From Bacillus inaquosorum KCTC 13429 (GTDB lineage Bacteria; Bacillota; Bacilli; Bacillales; Bacillaceae), in contig NZ_AMXN01000002.1 of the NCBI RefSeq assembly GCF_000332645.1, positions 680,297 to 744,296 of the forward strand: a stretch of DNA of 64,000 bases, read 5' to 3'. Within the stretch, counting starts at the first letter, position 1. Each line of letters opens with the position of its first letter. This document shows, one piece after another, positions 1 to 9,911 of the stretch. Both the position numbers and the translations under genes were made by a program. The notes under the pieces are model-generated. The model did no database searches. It worked only from the letters and a program-made list of their open reading frames with translations, and was not told the DNA's origin.

Positions 1-959
1 TCGGCGGGATCTTCAGGTCACTCAGAACCATCCCGGTCTTATTTGATATCGCAAAAGATATGGAAGACATGTGCCCGGATGCGTGGTTTTTAAACTATAC
101 AAATCCAATGGCCTCCCTTACAGGCGCCATGCTTCGCTATACGAATATTAAAACAATCGGGCTCTGCCACAGTGTTCAAGTGTGCACGAAGGATTTATTC
201 AAATCTCTCGGAATGGAGCATGACGGAATCGAGGAACGCATCGCGGGCATCAATCATATGGCTTGGCTTTTGGAAGTCAAAAAAGACGGCGCTGATCTCT
301 ATCCGGAAATCAAAAGGAGAGCGAAAGAAAAACAAAAAACAAAGCATCATGATATGGTGCGGTTTGAATTGATGGATAAGTTCGGCTATTATGTTACCGA
401 ATCGTCCGAACACAACGCAGAATACCATCCATACTTTATTAAACGGAACTATCCCGAGCTGATCAGCGAGCTGCAAATCCCGCTCGACGAATATCCGAGA
501 AGATGCGTCAAACAGATTCAAGATTGGGAGAAAATGCGGGATGATATCGTCAACAATAAAAACCTTACGCACAAGCGCTCAAAGGAATATGGTTCAAGAA
601 TTATAGAAGCAATGGAAACGAACGAGCCGTTCACCTTCGGAGGAAATGTCTTGAATACAGGATTGATCACCAATCTGCCTTCAAAAGCGGTTGTGGAAGT
701 GACATGCGTCGCCGACAGAAAAAAAATTACGCCGTGCTTCGCCGGAGAACTGCCTGAGCAGCTTGCAGCCTTAAACCGGACGAATATTAATACACAGCTG
801 ATGACAATTGAAGCCGCTGTCACACGGAAAAAAGAAGCGGTTTACCAAGCGGCAATGCTTGATCCGCATACAAGCGCGGAGCTTTCCATGACTGACATCA
901 TTTCCATGTGTGACGATTTATTTGCAGCACACGGCGATTGGCTTCCGGAATACAAATAA
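1..959 (+). CDS. melA: Alpha-galactosidase MelA, family GH4 (3' part only)
   Basis: The reading frame is open from the first bases of the window, so the true start lies to the left; about 318 codons are present of roughly 430 expected. GH4 enzymes hydrolyse alpha-galactosides such as melibiose and raffinose by an NAD- and metal-dependent oxidation/elimination route in the cytoplasm. Visible family marks are NYTNPM, the metal-binding cysteine in GLCHSV and the INHMAW histidine motif. In B. subtilis this is the last gene of the msmRE-amyDC-melA uptake operon, which fits the bidirectional terminator directly after the stop. Product call is firm; the missing N-terminus would hold the NAD-binding fold. 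Confidence 0.93.
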   Translation, partial: GGIFRSLRTIPVLFDIAKDMEDMCPDAWFLNYTNPMASLTGAMLRYTNIKTIGLCHSVQVCTKDLFKSLGMEHDGIEERIAGINHMAWLLEVKKDGADLYPEIKRRAKEKQKTKHHDMVRFELMDKFGYYVTESSEHNAEYHPYFIKRNYPELISELQIPLDEYPRRCVKQIQDWEKMRDDIVNNKNLTHKRSKEYGSRIIEAMETNEPFTFGGNVLNTGLITNLPSKAVVEVTCVADRKKITPCFAGELPEQLAALNRTNINTQLMTIEAAVTRKKEAVYQAAMLDPHTSAELSMTDIISMCDDLFAAHGDWLPEYK

Positions 960-991
960 AAAACTAGGGGACCGCTCTCCCCTAGTTTTTT
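958..991. terminator. Bidirectional intrinsic terminator melA / ytwF
   Basis: Stem arms CTAGGGG and CCCCTAG are flanked by A-rich and T-rich runs on both sides, so it can serve convergent melA and ytwF. The ytwF stop codon (984-982) lies inside the right arm. Confidence 0.85.
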
Positions 992-1293
992 GGTTTTGTT
1001 TCGCCTTCCCAGGCCATCATGCCGCCTTCAACATTGACTGTTTTAAAGCCTTGCTCATCCAAGTACCTGCAGACATTCATGCTGCGCATTCCTGAGCGGC
1101 AGATAAATACGTACTCTTTGTCTTTATCAAGGGTGTCCATTTTTTCAGGAATATCCCCCATCCGAATATGAACGGCTTGCGGGATCATGCCTTCCGCCAC
1201 TTCTTCATCTTCTCTTACATCAATTAAATATAGTTCTTCGTCCGCCTCAATTTTTTCTTTCAAAGCGGCTGTGCTGATTTCTTTTATCTCCAA
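982..1293 (-). CDS. ytwF: Single-domain rhodanese YtwF
   Basis: About 103 residues forming one rhodanese domain. The active-site loop is CRSGMR, with the cysteine that carries persulfide sulfur, so it is a likely cytoplasmic sulfurtransferase; the physiological acceptor is not evident. The start is taken as TTG at 1293 because AGGAG lies 7 nt upstream; a GTG three codons earlier overlaps that ribosome-binding site. It follows leuS on the same strand, but a terminator separates them, so it probably has its own promoter. DxRE-type conserved residues (LIDVREDEE) are present near residue 27. The domain call is firm. Confidence 0.9.
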   Translation of the reverse strand: MEIKEISTAALKEKIEADEELYLIDVREDEEVAEGMIPQAVHIRMGDIPEKMDTLDKDKEYVFICRSGMRSMNVCRYLDEQGFKTVNVEGGMMAWEGETKPKN

Positions 1294-1369
1294 AGAAAAC
1301 ACTCCTATTCACAATGATCATGTTCAGTATATCAAAGTCAGCTGGGCGATTGCTATTTAGAGACTGATG

Positions 1370-1404
1370 AAAAAAAATCCCCTTTGACAAAGGGGATTTT
1401 TTCT
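1370..1404 (-). terminator. Intrinsic terminator of leuS
   Basis: Stem AATCCCC...GGGGATT followed on the minus strand by a run of eight T. It lies just beyond the leuS stop (1409) and upstream of ytwF. Confidence 0.88.
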
Positions 1405-1408
1405 AGGC

Positions 1409-3823
1409 TTAGTTTGCTACAATATTGACAAGCTTGCCAGGCACCGCGATGATTTTTCGAATCGTTTTGCCTTCAAGCTGCTCTTTGATCTTTTCATCTG
1501 CTTGAGCAAGCTGTTCCAGCTGTTCTTTCGTCGCATCAGCAGGAACCTGTAATTTCGCTTTTACTTTTCCGTTCAGCTGAACAACGATTTCAACTTCATC
1601 ATCCACAAGTTTCGTTTCATCATATACAGGCCAAGCTTCGTATGCAATCGTGCCGGAATGGCCAAGCTTCTCCCAAAGTTCTTCCGCTAAATGAGGCGCG
1701 ACAGGAGAAAGAAGCTTCACGAAGCCTTCCATATATTCTTTCGGCAGCTCTGTTGCTTTATAAGCTTCATTAATAAAGACCATCAGCTGGGAAATACCCG
1801 TGTTGAAACGAAGGCCTTCGTAATGGTCTGTGACTTTCATGACCGTTTCATGATACACGCGCTCCAATGTTTCACCAGCGCCTTCAACGATTTTGCCATT
1901 AAGCTCACCGCTGTCTTCAACAAACAGGCGCCATACGCGATCAAGGAAGCGGCGCGCGCCGTCTAATCCTGATTCAGACCAGGCGATTGAAGCATCAAGC
2001 GGCCCCATGAACATTTCGTATAATCTCAGCGTATCAGCGCCGTGAGAGGCAACGATTTCGTCAGGGTTAACGACGTTCCCTTTAGATTTACTCATTTTTT
2101 CGTTGTTTTCGCCGAGAATCATTCCTTGATTGTACAGCTTTTGGAACGGTTCTTTCGTCGGCACTACGCCGATATCATAAAGGAACTTATGCCAGAAGCG
2201 GGCATACAGAAGGTGAAGCACGGCATGTTCTGCGCCGCCGATATACATATCAACAGGAAGCCATTTTTCCAATTTCTCTGGTGATGCCAGCTGATCCGGA
2301 TTCCGCGGATCAATATAGCGCAAGAAATACCAGCAGCTTCCCGCCCATTGCGGCATTGTATTCGTTTCTCTTCTTCCTTTCTTCCCTGTCTCAGGGTCTG
2401 TGACTTCCACCCAATCTTTAATGTTCGCAAGCGGTGATTCACCTGTTCCGCTCGGTTTGATTTCATCCGTTTTCGGCAAAATCAGCGGCAGCTCCTCTTC
2501 CGGTACAGCTGTAGATGTTCCGTCTTCCCAATGAATAACCGGAATCGGCTCGCCCCAATAACGCTGGCGGCTGAAGAGCCAGTCGCGCAGACGGTACGTC
2601 ACTTTCTTCTCACCATTTTTCGTTTCTTCCAGCCAAGCAATCACTTTCTCAATCGCTTCCTGCTTGTTAAGGCCGTTCAGAAAATCAGAGTTCACGTGTT
2701 CGCCGTCGCCAGTGTACACTGCTTCCTCAACGTTTCCGCCTTTCACAACTTCCTTCACCGGAAGGCCGAATGTTTTGGCGAATTCAAAATCACGCTCATC
2801 GTGGCCAGGAACAGCCATGACAGCACCTGTTCCGTATGATGCAAGAACGTAATCCGCAATCCAGATCGGCAATTTTTCTCCGTTTACAGGATTGATCGCA
2901 TAAGCTCCTGTGAAAACGCCTGTCTTTGTTTTCGCAAGATCTGTACGCTCAAGGTCACTCTTTGATTGAATTTCTTTGATATATGCTTCAACAGCTTCTT
3001 TTTGCTCTGCCGTTGTGATGTTTTCCACCAATGCGTGTTCCGGAGCAAGCACAGTGTATGTAGCGCCAAACAGCGTATCTGGTCTTGTCGTAAACACCGT
3101 AAAGGATTCATCATGTCCATCTATAGCAAAATGAACGTGCGCGCCTTCAGAGCGGCCGATCCAGTTGCGCTGCATATCTTTAATGCTTTCCGGCCAGTCA
3201 AGCTCTTCCAAGTCTTCAAGAAGCCTGTCCGCATATGCTGTAATTTTCAGCATCCACTGCTTCATCGGGCGTCTCTCGACCGGATGGCCGCCGCGTTCGC
3301 TCTTGCCGTCAATAACTTCTTCGTTGGCAAGAACCGTTCCAAGCGCAGGGCACCAGTTTACAGGCACTTCGTCAACGTAAGCAAGGCCTTTTTCGTAAAG
3401 CTTTAAGAAAATCCATTGCGTCCATTTATAGTATTCAGGGTCAGTCGTATTGATTTCACGATCCCAGTCATACGAGAAGCCAAGCGACTGAATTTGGCGG
3501 CGGAAATTATCGATATTCTGCTTCGTAAACACAGCGGGATCGTTCCCTGTGTCCAGCGCGTATTGTTCAGCCGGCAGGCCGAATGCGTCCCAGCCCATTG
3601 GATGAAGGACATCATAGCCCTGCATGCGCTTCATGCGGGACAGAATATCCGTAGCTGTATATCCTTCAGGATGACCGACGTGCAATCCCGCTCCTGACGG
3701 ATAAGGGAACATGTCGAGCGCGTAAAATTTTTGTTTTTCATTATTATCAAGAGTGGCAAATGTTTTGTTTTCAAGCCAATATGTTTGCCATTTCTTTTCT
3801 ATCTCTTTGTGCTGAAAACTCAA
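1409..3823 (-). CDS. leuS: Leucyl-tRNA synthetase
   Basis: Charges tRNA-Leu with leucine; 804 residues, the usual bacterial LeuRS length. Class I signature HVGH is at residues 48-51 and MSKSKGN near residue 575. The central region is the CP1 editing domain, and the C-terminus holds the anticodon-binding and LeuRS C-terminal domains. The start is TTG at 3823, preceded by AGGAGG with an 8-nt spacer. Expression is predicted to respond to uncharged tRNA-Leu through the T-box leader directly upstream. Two of its substrate genes, tRNA-Leu(TAA) and tRNA-Leu(TAG), occur at the far right of this window. Confidence 0.98.
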   Translation of the reverse strand: MSFQHKEIEKKWQTYWLENKTFATLDNNEKQKFYALDMFPYPSGAGLHVGHPEGYTATDILSRMKRMQGYDVLHPMGWDAFGLPAEQYALDTGNDPAVFTKQNIDNFRRQIQSLGFSYDWDREINTTDPEYYKWTQWIFLKLYEKGLAYVDEVPVNWCPALGTVLANEEVIDGKSERGGHPVERRPMKQWMLKITAYADRLLEDLEELDWPESIKDMQRNWIGRSEGAHVHFAIDGHDESFTVFTTRPDTLFGATYTVLAPEHALVENITTAEQKEAVEAYIKEIQSKSDLERTDLAKTKTGVFTGAYAINPVNGEKLPIWIADYVLASYGTGAVMAVPGHDERDFEFAKTFGLPVKEVVKGGNVEEAVYTGDGEHVNSDFLNGLNKQEAIEKVIAWLEETKNGEKKVTYRLRDWLFSRQRYWGEPIPVIHWEDGTSTAVPEEELPLILPKTDEIKPSGTGESPLANIKDWVEVTDPETGKKGRRETNTMPQWAGSCWYFLRYIDPRNPDQLASPEKLEKWLPVDMYIGGAEHAVLHLLYARFWHKFLYDIGVVPTKEPFQKLYNQGMILGENNEKMSKSKGNVVNPDEIVASHGADTLRLYEMFMGPLDASIAWSESGLDGARRFLDRVWRLFVEDSGELNGKIVEGAGETLERVYHETVMKVTDHYEGLRFNTGISQLMVFINEAYKATELPKEYMEGFVKLLSPVAPHLAEELWEKLGHSGTIAYEAWPVYDETKLVDDEVEIVVQLNGKVKAKLQVPADATKEQLEQLAQADEKIKEQLEGKTIRKIIAVPGKLVNIVAN

Positions 3824-3914
3824 AGTAAAAACCTCCTTCTGATTGAATACGGCGTTTATGGTTCAAGTATTGACGGGAAGGAGAGGATTATATTCAGAAT
3901 ATTCCCAAACTAAA

Positions 3915-4160
3915 AAAAACTCCCTCATCCCTAAAAGGGACGAGAGACTTTCGTTTTCCCGCGGTACCACCCTCGTTAGCGCGGCATTCGCCGCACTCAC
4001 TTGATACTTTTAACGCAGTTATGCGTCAGCGGCTTTTCACCGCTGCAACTCTGAGGTGAGTTCGGAAACAAACTTGATTGACTTTCACCAGCCGTCAACT
4101 CTCTGTTACAATATCTGCTTCTTACTGCTCCTCTTCATTGTTCTTATCGCAACCGTAATC
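3915..4160 (-). promoter_or_regulatory. T-box riboswitch leader of leuS
   Basis: The minus strand contains the T-box core AGGGTGGTACCGCG at 3973-3960, followed by a terminator hairpin with a run of eight T (about 3950-3912). Upstream, the context GAACTCACC fits a specifier loop reading CUC (leucine). Uncharged tRNA-Leu should pair with the specifier and the UGGN bulge and stabilise the antiterminator, allowing leuS transcription. Exact helix borders were not folded. Confidence 0.93.
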
Positions 4161-4168
4161 TTAACTGT

Positions 4169-4197
4169 ATTTTATAGAATTCTGTTCATAAGTGCAA
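4169..4197 (-). promoter_or_regulatory. SigA promoter of leuS
   Basis: On the minus strand, -35 TTGCAC (4197-4192), 17-nt spacer, -10 TAAAAT (4174-4169). Transcription would begin near 4162, just ahead of the T-box leader. Confidence 0.75.
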
Positions 4198-4250
4198 GCA
4201 GGTTTGTATACAATGGGAATGTACCCTGAACGGGCGAGGATTGAGGACAA

Positions 4251-4589
4251 TTATTCGGGTGGAGTTTTGGTTTGACGTTTGGACTCGGCCGGTTCGCCGC
4301 CGCTGTTCAGTTCTCTAACAAAGTCAAAACTTCTGAGAACAGCTTCACCGCCGTAGCCTGAGATAATGGATAAGATGACAAGTTGAATTCCTGAATCGGG
4401 GTCAGCGGATAATACAAGTAAAATGGAAGCCGTCATTCCGATAAACCAATCTTCCAAAAATCCAAGGTAGATAAACCGCTTCGTCATTCTGGGCTTCTCC
4501 AGCCTGCCTCTCTTTTTCACATGACCGAGAATCCCCATGATACCTCCAATTACACAAGCAATGAGTACCTGATGCAGCATCTTCATCAT
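4251..4589 (-). CDS. ytvB: Small membrane protein YtvB
   Basis: About 112 residues with two or three hydrophobic stretches (VLIACVIGGIMGILGHV near the N-terminus, then WFIGMTASILLVLSA, then IQLVILSIISGYGGEAVL) and a polar tail ending in TKTPPE. The stretch GYGGEAVL recalls DUF4257-type small membrane proteins; I cannot assign a function. Several ATGs (4589, 4586, 4580) follow AGGAAGG closely; I use 4589, which gives the length I recall for YtvB, but 4586 or 4580 has better ribosome-binding spacing. It is a single gene between the leuS leader and divergent ytvA. Confidence 0.78.
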   Translation of the reverse strand: MMKMLHQVLIACVIGGIMGILGHVKKRGRLEKPRMTKRFIYLGFLEDWFIGMTASILLVLSADPDSGIQLVILSIISGYGGEAVLRSFDFVRELNSGGEPAESKRQTKTPPE

Positions 4590-4988
4590 CACCTTCCTAA
4601 AGCCCTTATTTCGTAAAGCGACTTCAGGCCATCCAGCCCCCTTAAACGATTCCGATGATTTTCGATATCTACATACTGGCAAATCTGAAAAAGCTTGTTT
4701 CTTCCATTATATGTGAACACATGATCGGTAAGCTTGATGCATTGGATTCATTTTTCACCCAGTGACATTGACCTAGTCACTTATTAAGCTTATACAATAT
4801 TCTTCCGTTCATATGTTCAATCTCTGTTCTTATTTTTAGTGTATACGAGGACAAGCCCTAATGACAAACAACAAACTGCGCTTGCTTGAATCAGAACATG
4901 TGTTGTGCTACGGTTACTGTAGAATTCATTACAAAAAGGGGAGTACCAGGCTTTCGCACAGTTAGCTGACAGCCTAAGGGGGATTTAT
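4590..4988. other. Divergent intergenic region ytvB / ytvA
   Basis: About 400 nt without a confident gene. It contains an inverted repeat AGTGAC-N9-GTCACT at 4761-4781 and a possible 34-codon reading frame on the plus strand at 4861-4965, after a GAGGA. In strain 168 ytvA belongs to the SigB regulon, but I could not find a convincing SigB promoter here by eye. Confidence 0.5.
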
Positions 4989-5774
4989 ATGGCTAGTTTT
5001 CAATCATTTGGAGTACAAGGACAGCTGGAAGTCATCAAAAAAGCGCTTGATCACGCGCGAGTCGGTGTGGTAATTACAGATCCCGCACTTGAAGACAATC
5101 CTATTGTCTACGTCAACCAAGGCTTTGTTCAAATGACCGGCTATGAAGCTGAGGAGATTTTAGGAAAGAACTGCCGCTTCTTACAGGGAAAACACACAGA
5201 TCCCGCTGAAGTAGACAACATCAGAACCGCGCTACAAAATAAAGAGCCGGTTACCGTTCAGATCCAAAACTACAAAAAAGACGGAACAATGTTCTGGAAT
5301 GAATTAAATATTGATCCACTGGAGATTGAAGGCAAGACCTATTTTGTCGGTATTCAAAAAGACATCACCAAGCAAAAAGAGTATGAAAAGCTTCTCGAGG
5401 ATTCCCTCACAGAAATTACTGCACTTTCAACGCCTATTGTCCCGATTCGCAACGGCATTTCGGCTCTTCCGCTGATCGGCAGCCTAACAGAGGAACGATT
5501 TAATTCCATCGTCTGCACATTGACGAATATCTTATCAACATCCAAGGATGATTATCTGATCATTGATTTATCAGGATTGGCACAAGTGAATGAACAAACT
5601 GCAGACCAGATTTTCAAGCTGAGCCATTTGCTGAAATTGACAGGAACCGAATTAATTATTACCGGCATTAAGCCCGAATTGGCTATGAAAATGAATAAAC
5701 TCGATGCCAATTTTTCATCGCTAAAAACATATTCAAATGTAAAGGATGCCGTTAACGTGCTTCCGATCATGTAA
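4989..5774 (+). CDS. ytvA: Blue-light photoreceptor YtvA (LOV-STAS)
   Basis: Positive regulator of the general stress response acting with the RsbR-type stressosome. An N-terminal LOV/PAS domain (about residues 15-125) has GKNCRFLQ, with the flavin-adduct cysteine at residue 62. It is followed by a J-alpha linker and a C-terminal STAS domain (about 150-258) with the DLSGL segment. Length 261 matches the family. FMN forms a reversible thiol adduct with Cys62 under blue light and the STAS domain transmits the signal. Monocistronic, with its own terminator. A few substitutions relative to the strain 168 protein as I recall it lie in the N-terminal cap. Confidence 0.96.
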   Translation: MASFQSFGVQGQLEVIKKALDHARVGVVITDPALEDNPIVYVNQGFVQMTGYEAEEILGKNCRFLQGKHTDPAEVDNIRTALQNKEPVTVQIQNYKKDGTMFWNELNIDPLEIEGKTYFVGIQKDITKQKEYEKLLEDSLTEITALSTPIVPIRNGISALPLIGSLTEERFNSIVCTLTNILSTSKDDYLIIDLSGLAQVNEQTADQIFKLSHLLKLTGTELIITGIKPELAMKMNKLDANFSSLKTYSNVKDAVNVLPIM

Positions 5775-5805
5775 AAAGATCCCGCTCATCCGGCGGGATC
5801 TTTTA
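5772..5805. terminator. Bidirectional terminator ytvA / yttB
   Basis: Arms AAAGATCCCGC and GCGGGATCTTT around TCATCCG; A run on one side, T run on the other. It serves the convergent 3' ends of ytvA and yttB. Confidence 0.88.
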
Positions 5806-6999
5806 TTATGAAGAGATTGATGCTTGCCTATTTGTTTCTTTTGCCGGTTTTATCCGTTTGTCATATAAAAGCGTTGTGGCAATACTGATCAACAGCAAAA
5901 CCAAAAGAGATAAAACAAGAGCCTGAATGCCGAAGTGATCGACAAGCAAACCGCCGAACAACGGACCAATCATTCTCCCGCCTGTCGCCGCGCTGTTGAC
6001 AAAGCCTTGATAAAATCCTTCTTTCCCTTTAGGGGCAAGCTGGTTGGCAATCGTTGGCACCGCAGGCCAGACAAGCATTTCCCCGATAGTCAGGATCACC
6101 ATTGCAGCCAAAAACATCGGGAAGTGCTTTGCCGTCAGCAGCATGCTGAAGGATACAATAAAAATGATAAATCCGATGACCATTTGCGCTTTCAGCGACT
6201 CCGCCCATTTTTTCACCACAAAACTGACAAGCGGCTGGCCAAGCACAATTAAAATTCCGTTAACCGTCCACAGCACGCTGTATAAGGAAAGAGATATTCC
6301 AATGCTTTGTGTGTACGAAGCAATCGTGGTAGACCACTGAGAATAAGCGAGCCATCCAAGTACATAGCCACTGCATAATATGATGAGCGCGGCAAATTTT
6401 GCTTTGCTGTTTACAGCATCATAATCAAGCACAGACGTTTGAGACGCATCCTTCGTCTGAATATTTCGAAACCCGAAATATACGATAAAGAAAAAGATCA
6501 GATACAATACAGCATTCGCCAAAAATACATATGAAAACGAGAAAGACGCCACGACACCGCCAAGCGCTGATCCGACAGCCACACCAGCGTTTTGCGCGAC
6601 ATAAATCGCATTAAATGCCTTCCTTCCCCCTTCAGGCCACACTGATCCTGCCATTGCGTAGCTGGCCGGAAAAACAACACCGGAACCAAAGCCCACAATC
6701 GTCAGCAGCACAATATAGGCCGGCCAATCATGAAAAAAGACAAGACCCATCAGGCTTGCTAACGTAATCGCAATCCCAAGCATAATCGATTTAAAGCCGC
6801 CGATTTTATCAAACAAAACACCGCCGCATAAATTTCCAGCCACACTGGCGCCTGAATTCAGCATGAGGACAAGCCCCGCTACTGTTAATGACTTTCCTAA
6901 ATGATTATGGATATAAATCGTATTCAGCGGCCATAAAAAAGAAGCACCCGTCACATTAATAAACATTCCAATAATTAAAATTTTAAGAGCACGCGGCAT
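5806..6999 (-). CDS. yttB: MFS multidrug-efflux-like transporter YttB
   Basis: About 397 residues with twelve predicted membrane helices. The Gly-rich loop between helices 2 and 3 (GGVLFDKIGGFKSIM) is the major facilitator motif A; the second half carries GGLLVDHFG. The family suggests proton-driven efflux of small molecules; the substrate is unknown. The start is set at the ATG at 6999, because the GGGGG ribosome-binding site touches the ATG at 7005 but stands 6 nt from 6999. Likely monocistronic, divergent from yttA and convergent with ytvA. Confidence 0.88.
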   Translation of the reverse strand: MPRALKILIIGMFINVTGASFLWPLNTIYIHNHLGKSLTVAGLVLMLNSGASVAGNLCGGVLFDKIGGFKSIMLGIAITLASLMGLVFFHDWPAYIVLLTIVGFGSGVVFPASYAMAGSVWPEGGRKAFNAIYVAQNAGVAVGSALGGVVASFSFSYVFLANAVLYLIFFFIVYFGFRNIQTKDASQTSVLDYDAVNSKAKFAALIILCSGYVLGWLAYSQWSTTIASYTQSIGISLSLYSVLWTVNGILIVLGQPLVSFVVKKWAESLKAQMVIGFIIFIVSFSMLLTAKHFPMFLAAMVILTIGEMLVWPAVPTIANQLAPKGKEGFYQGFVNSAATGGRMIGPLFGGLLVDHFGIQALVLSLLVLLLISIATTLLYDKRIKPAKETNRQASISS

Positions 7000-7187
7000 A
7001 CTCATCCCCCTTTCTTACCTAAAAAAGCTCATGAAAAAAACGAAACCTAAAACGGCTCCGTACGAATCCAGTTATCATAGCACATTCATTCTATCTGTCT
7101 ATCTCAAATTTTTCAACTGATGAGCGTGAAAAAATCTAACAAATATTGTTCATAAAATGTAAAATAAATAGAAAAAGGGGTAATTTT

Positions 7188-7934
7188 ATGGAAATGGTAT
7201 TAGCATTCTTAGGTTTTCTTGCATGTCTCATTTCGCTTGGCTATGGATTGTATCACCTCGTCAGATATGTGCTGAAAAAGGAAAAACGTTTCTCTAAGAG
7301 ACTCTTTTGGCCGCTTTTCATAGGAGGTCTCGTGCTGCTCTTCACCGGAGCAGGATTGTCAGAACCTGATGCTGCTGCAGCAAATGCTGAGAAAAAATAT
7401 TCAGCGCTAAATGCCGAATACAAAAGTCTCACAAAAGAGCATGAAGAACTTGAGAAAGAATATAAATCTGTCAGCTCTGAAGCAAAGAAATTGAAAGACA
7501 ACACAGAAGATCAAGGCAAGCTTGAACAGCTAAAAAAAGAAAATAGCGAACTCAAAAAGACTGAGAAATCATTAAAAGCAGAGATTAAAGAGCTGCAAGA
7601 AAATCAAAAACAGCTCAAAGAAGATACAAAAACGGTAAAGGCTGAAAATGAAACACTCCAACAAGATAAAACAAAGCTTGAAAAGCAATTAAAAGAGGCA
7701 AAAAGCCAAACTGCCAGTTCTCATGAAAACACAGGAAATTCTTCAAGCAATACGAATAAAAGTGATGAAGCCAAAACAGCTGGCACAGCAGAAGGCTGTA
7801 ATATCAAAGGAAGCAAAAACGGCATCTACCACACGCCGGGCAGTACATACTATGACCGGACAACCGACCCGGCTGAAATGTTTTGCTCAGTTGAAGAAGC
7901 TGAAGCCGCCGGTTATCGGGCGCCAAAACGATAA
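7188..7934 (+). CDS. yttA: Membrane-anchored coiled-coil protein YttA with C-terminal short Cys motif
   Basis: 248 residues. Two hydrophobic segments lie near the N-terminus ([19 protein letters not shown] and [17 protein letters not shown]). A long charged Lys/Glu coiled coil follows (about residues 65-175), then a Ser/Asn-rich linker. The last 45 residues contain [16 protein letters not shown], a Y-x-T element, then [15 protein letters not shown]. That tail resembles the short 'sunset' domain attached to secreted nucleases and other surface proteins; its function is unknown. The start is the ATG at 7188 after AAAAGGGG; a longer frame from 7146 lacks a ribosome-binding site. Topology suggests an exposed tail held at the membrane. 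Confidence 0.85.
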   Translation: MEMVLAFLGFLACLISLGYGLYHLVRYVLKKEKRFSKRLFWPLFIGGLVLLFTGAGLSEPDAAAANAEKKYSALNAEYKSLTKEHEELEKEYKSVSSEAKKLKDNTEDQGKLEQLKKENSELKKTEKSLKAEIKELQENQKQLKEDTKTVKAENETLQQDKTKLEKQLKEAKSQTASSHENTGNSSSNTNKSDEAKTAGTAEGCNIKGSKNGIYHTPGSTYYDRTTDPAEMFCSVEEAEAAGYRAPKR

Positions 7935-7936
7935 AC

Positions 7937-7966
7937 AAAAAGCTCCAGAATCTCTGGAGCTTTTGC
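7937..7966. terminator. Bidirectional terminator yttA / bceB
   Basis: Arms AAAAGCTCCAGA and TCTGGAGCTTTT with flanking A and T runs, between the convergent yttA and bceB stops. Confidence 0.88.
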
Positions 7967-7970
7967 TGTT

Positions 7971-9911
7971 TTACAACGACGATTTAATAACCTTCTTATA
8001 ATAAAGAACTGACAGAAAACCAAAAATGGAGTAGAGCGCAGTATATAACACCATCACCACTATCATCGGCGTCCACACCTCAGATCCGAATAAGAACCAG
8101 CCGGATTGGACGGCAAAGTAGCTGTGGAAGAGGCCGACAACCAGCGGAATGCCGAAGTTGTACATTTGTTTGATGCGTATCCCCTTTATCAGGTCGCTCT
8201 GCGTAAAACCGAGTTTTCTCAAAATCGTATAATTCGGTTTTTCATCTTCACTTTCACCCATTTGTTTAAAATAAAGGATACATCCTGATGTAATCAGGAA
8301 CGTTAATCCTAAGAAGCCGACGATGAACATAACGAGACCAAACAGTGATTTTTGCACAATGCTTGTATCCAGTCTTGATAAATGCTGATCTTTCTTGTTC
8401 ACCTTTTGAAAAAGCTCATTTGCTTTTTCCAGCTGGTCTTCTTGTTTTACATTGATGCCGATAAATTCAGATTGCGCGAGCTGAATGCGGGGGTCTTTAT
8501 CTTTGTTCAGCCGCTTATACAGGCTGTCATTCACTATAACTGTGGGCATTCCCCCGCTTGTGAACGTGTAGGATACAAGAAACTCATCTCTTAATCCTTT
8601 ATAGTTTAATGGTTGCGTTTCATGCTTGCTGTTTACTTTAATGCTGCCGGAGTCTTTTAAAATCATTATTTTTTGCAGCAAGTCGGTATACCCTGAGAAA
8701 ACCGCCTCTCCAGCCGCCACATCGACTCCTTTTACATTCTTGTCGCTGACAACGGCAAGCTGTAATTTGCTAGGATCGCCCTGCATTTCTTTCGGGTTTC
8801 CATCCATGATATGTGTGACATCAAAAGTTGCTTGCAGAACGGGAGTTTCTTTTTTTACATACGAAATGTTGCTTTCACTCAAACTGTTTTCAAATTGTTT
8901 GGCATCTTTCTCATTCATGAATGAAAAATCAGCCGCTACATTTTGTTCAGCAGTCTTTTCTGCAGAGTAATACGAAATATAAGCGAGCGATAATAGCCCG
9001 ATGGCGAGTGCTGAAACGGTTGTAATAATCGTCAGCAGCAATGCGTTTGATTTCATTCTGAACATGATCGATGACAGTGACAGGACCTCGGAAATATTTA
9101 AGTATCCGCCCTTGCTTTTTCGGATGATGTTCGAGATAAACGTAACCGATCCTTTATAGAAGAGAAACGTCCCGATAATGACGGTCCCCAGGATAAAACT
9201 CATCGCAGCAAACAGTTCATTAATGGTCTTAAATTTTCCGCCGAACAGCTCAGAGGACACATAGTATCCTGTCAAAATCAGCATGATGCCTAAAGCGCCG
9301 ATCAGCATCTGGAAAAATGATATTCTCTTCACTTTATCTTCAGTGGAGGACGTCACTTTAAACAAAGATAAGATACTCTGGTTTTTGATAAACGTATAAT
9401 TCATGATCATAATCAAAAGGTAAATGCCGCAGAACACAATGATCGTTTGGATCAAGGCTTGCCCGGAAAAATGCAGTTTCGCATCAGCTTCGACATCGAC
9501 AATTTTGAACAAGATCATGAGCACAAGCTTTGATATTGAAAACCCGGCAAATACCCCGATGGCTAAAGAGCCGAAATACAGCATGATATTTTCTGCACTT
9601 AAGATGCGAAAGATTTTATGCTTCGTCATTCCGATTAATTGAAACAGCCCGATTTCTTTACTCCGTCTCTTAATAAAAATCGTATTGGCATATAAAATGA
9701 AGATCGCCACTACAGCCACAAGCAAAATCGAAGCGGTTTTAATAGCCGCGGCTCCCTTGATTGAAGCCTTCACTTCGTTAATCGCAGGGTCATATTGCAG
9801 TGTGACAAAGGCAAAATAAAGCGCCACGCTAAAGATTAGCGCAAACACATACAGATAGTAATTCCGAAGATTTTTTTTCAGATTTCGCAGGATGAGCTGA
9901 TTAATGTTCAT
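7971..9911 (-). CDS. bceB: Bacitracin ABC transporter permease BceB
   Basis: 646-residue FtsX/MacB-related permease of the peptide-antibiotic (BceAB) type. The hydrophobicity pattern gives about ten membrane helices. A large polar extracellular region (about residues 325-535) is typical of BceB sensors and recognises undecaprenyl-pyrophosphate-bound bacitracin. It works with BceA to free the lipid carrier and signals flux to BceS. Its start overlaps the bceA stop by 11 nt, showing translational coupling. Length and domain order are normal; nothing is truncated. Confidence 0.96.
   Translation of the reverse strand: MNINQLILRNLKKNLRNYYLYVFALIFSVALYFAFVTLQYDPAINEVKASIKGAAAIKTASILLVAVVAIFILYANTIFIKRRSKEIGLFQLIGMTKHKIFRILSAENIMLYFGSLAIGVFAGFSISKLVLMILFKIVDVEADAKLHFSGQALIQTIIVFCGIYLLIMIMNYTFIKNQSILSLFKVTSSTEDKVKRISFFQMLIGALGIMLILTGYYVSSELFGGKFKTINELFAAMSFILGTVIIGTFLFYKGSVTFISNIIRKSKGGYLNISEVLSLSSIMFRMKSNALLLTIITTVSALAIGLLSLAYISYYSAEKTAEQNVAADFSFMNEKDAKQFENSLSESNISYVKKETPVLQATFDVTHIMDGNPKEMQGDPSKLQLAVVSDKNVKGVDVAAGEAVFSGYTDLLQKIMILKDSGSIKVNSKHETQPLNYKGLRDEFLVSYTFTSGGMPTVIVNDSLYKRLNKDKDPRIQLAQSEFIGINVKQEDQLEKANELFQKVNKKDQHLSRLDTSIVQKSLFGLVMFIVGFLGLTFLITSGCILYFKQMGESEDEKPNYTILRKLGFTQSDLIKGIRIKQMYNFGIPLVVGLFHSYFAVQSGWFLFGSEVWTPMIVVMVLYTALYSIFGFLSVLYYKKVIKSSL

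Noticed and set aside
2531..3406. Open frames of 100-146 codons on the plus strand over leuS
   Set aside because: They lie antisense to a strongly conserved synthetase, lack ribosome-binding sites and encode no recognisable domain.
4700..4988. SigB promoter for ytvA
   Set aside because: Expected from strain 168 knowledge, but no GTTT/GGGTAT pair with acceptable spacing could be found by eye, so not listed as a feature.
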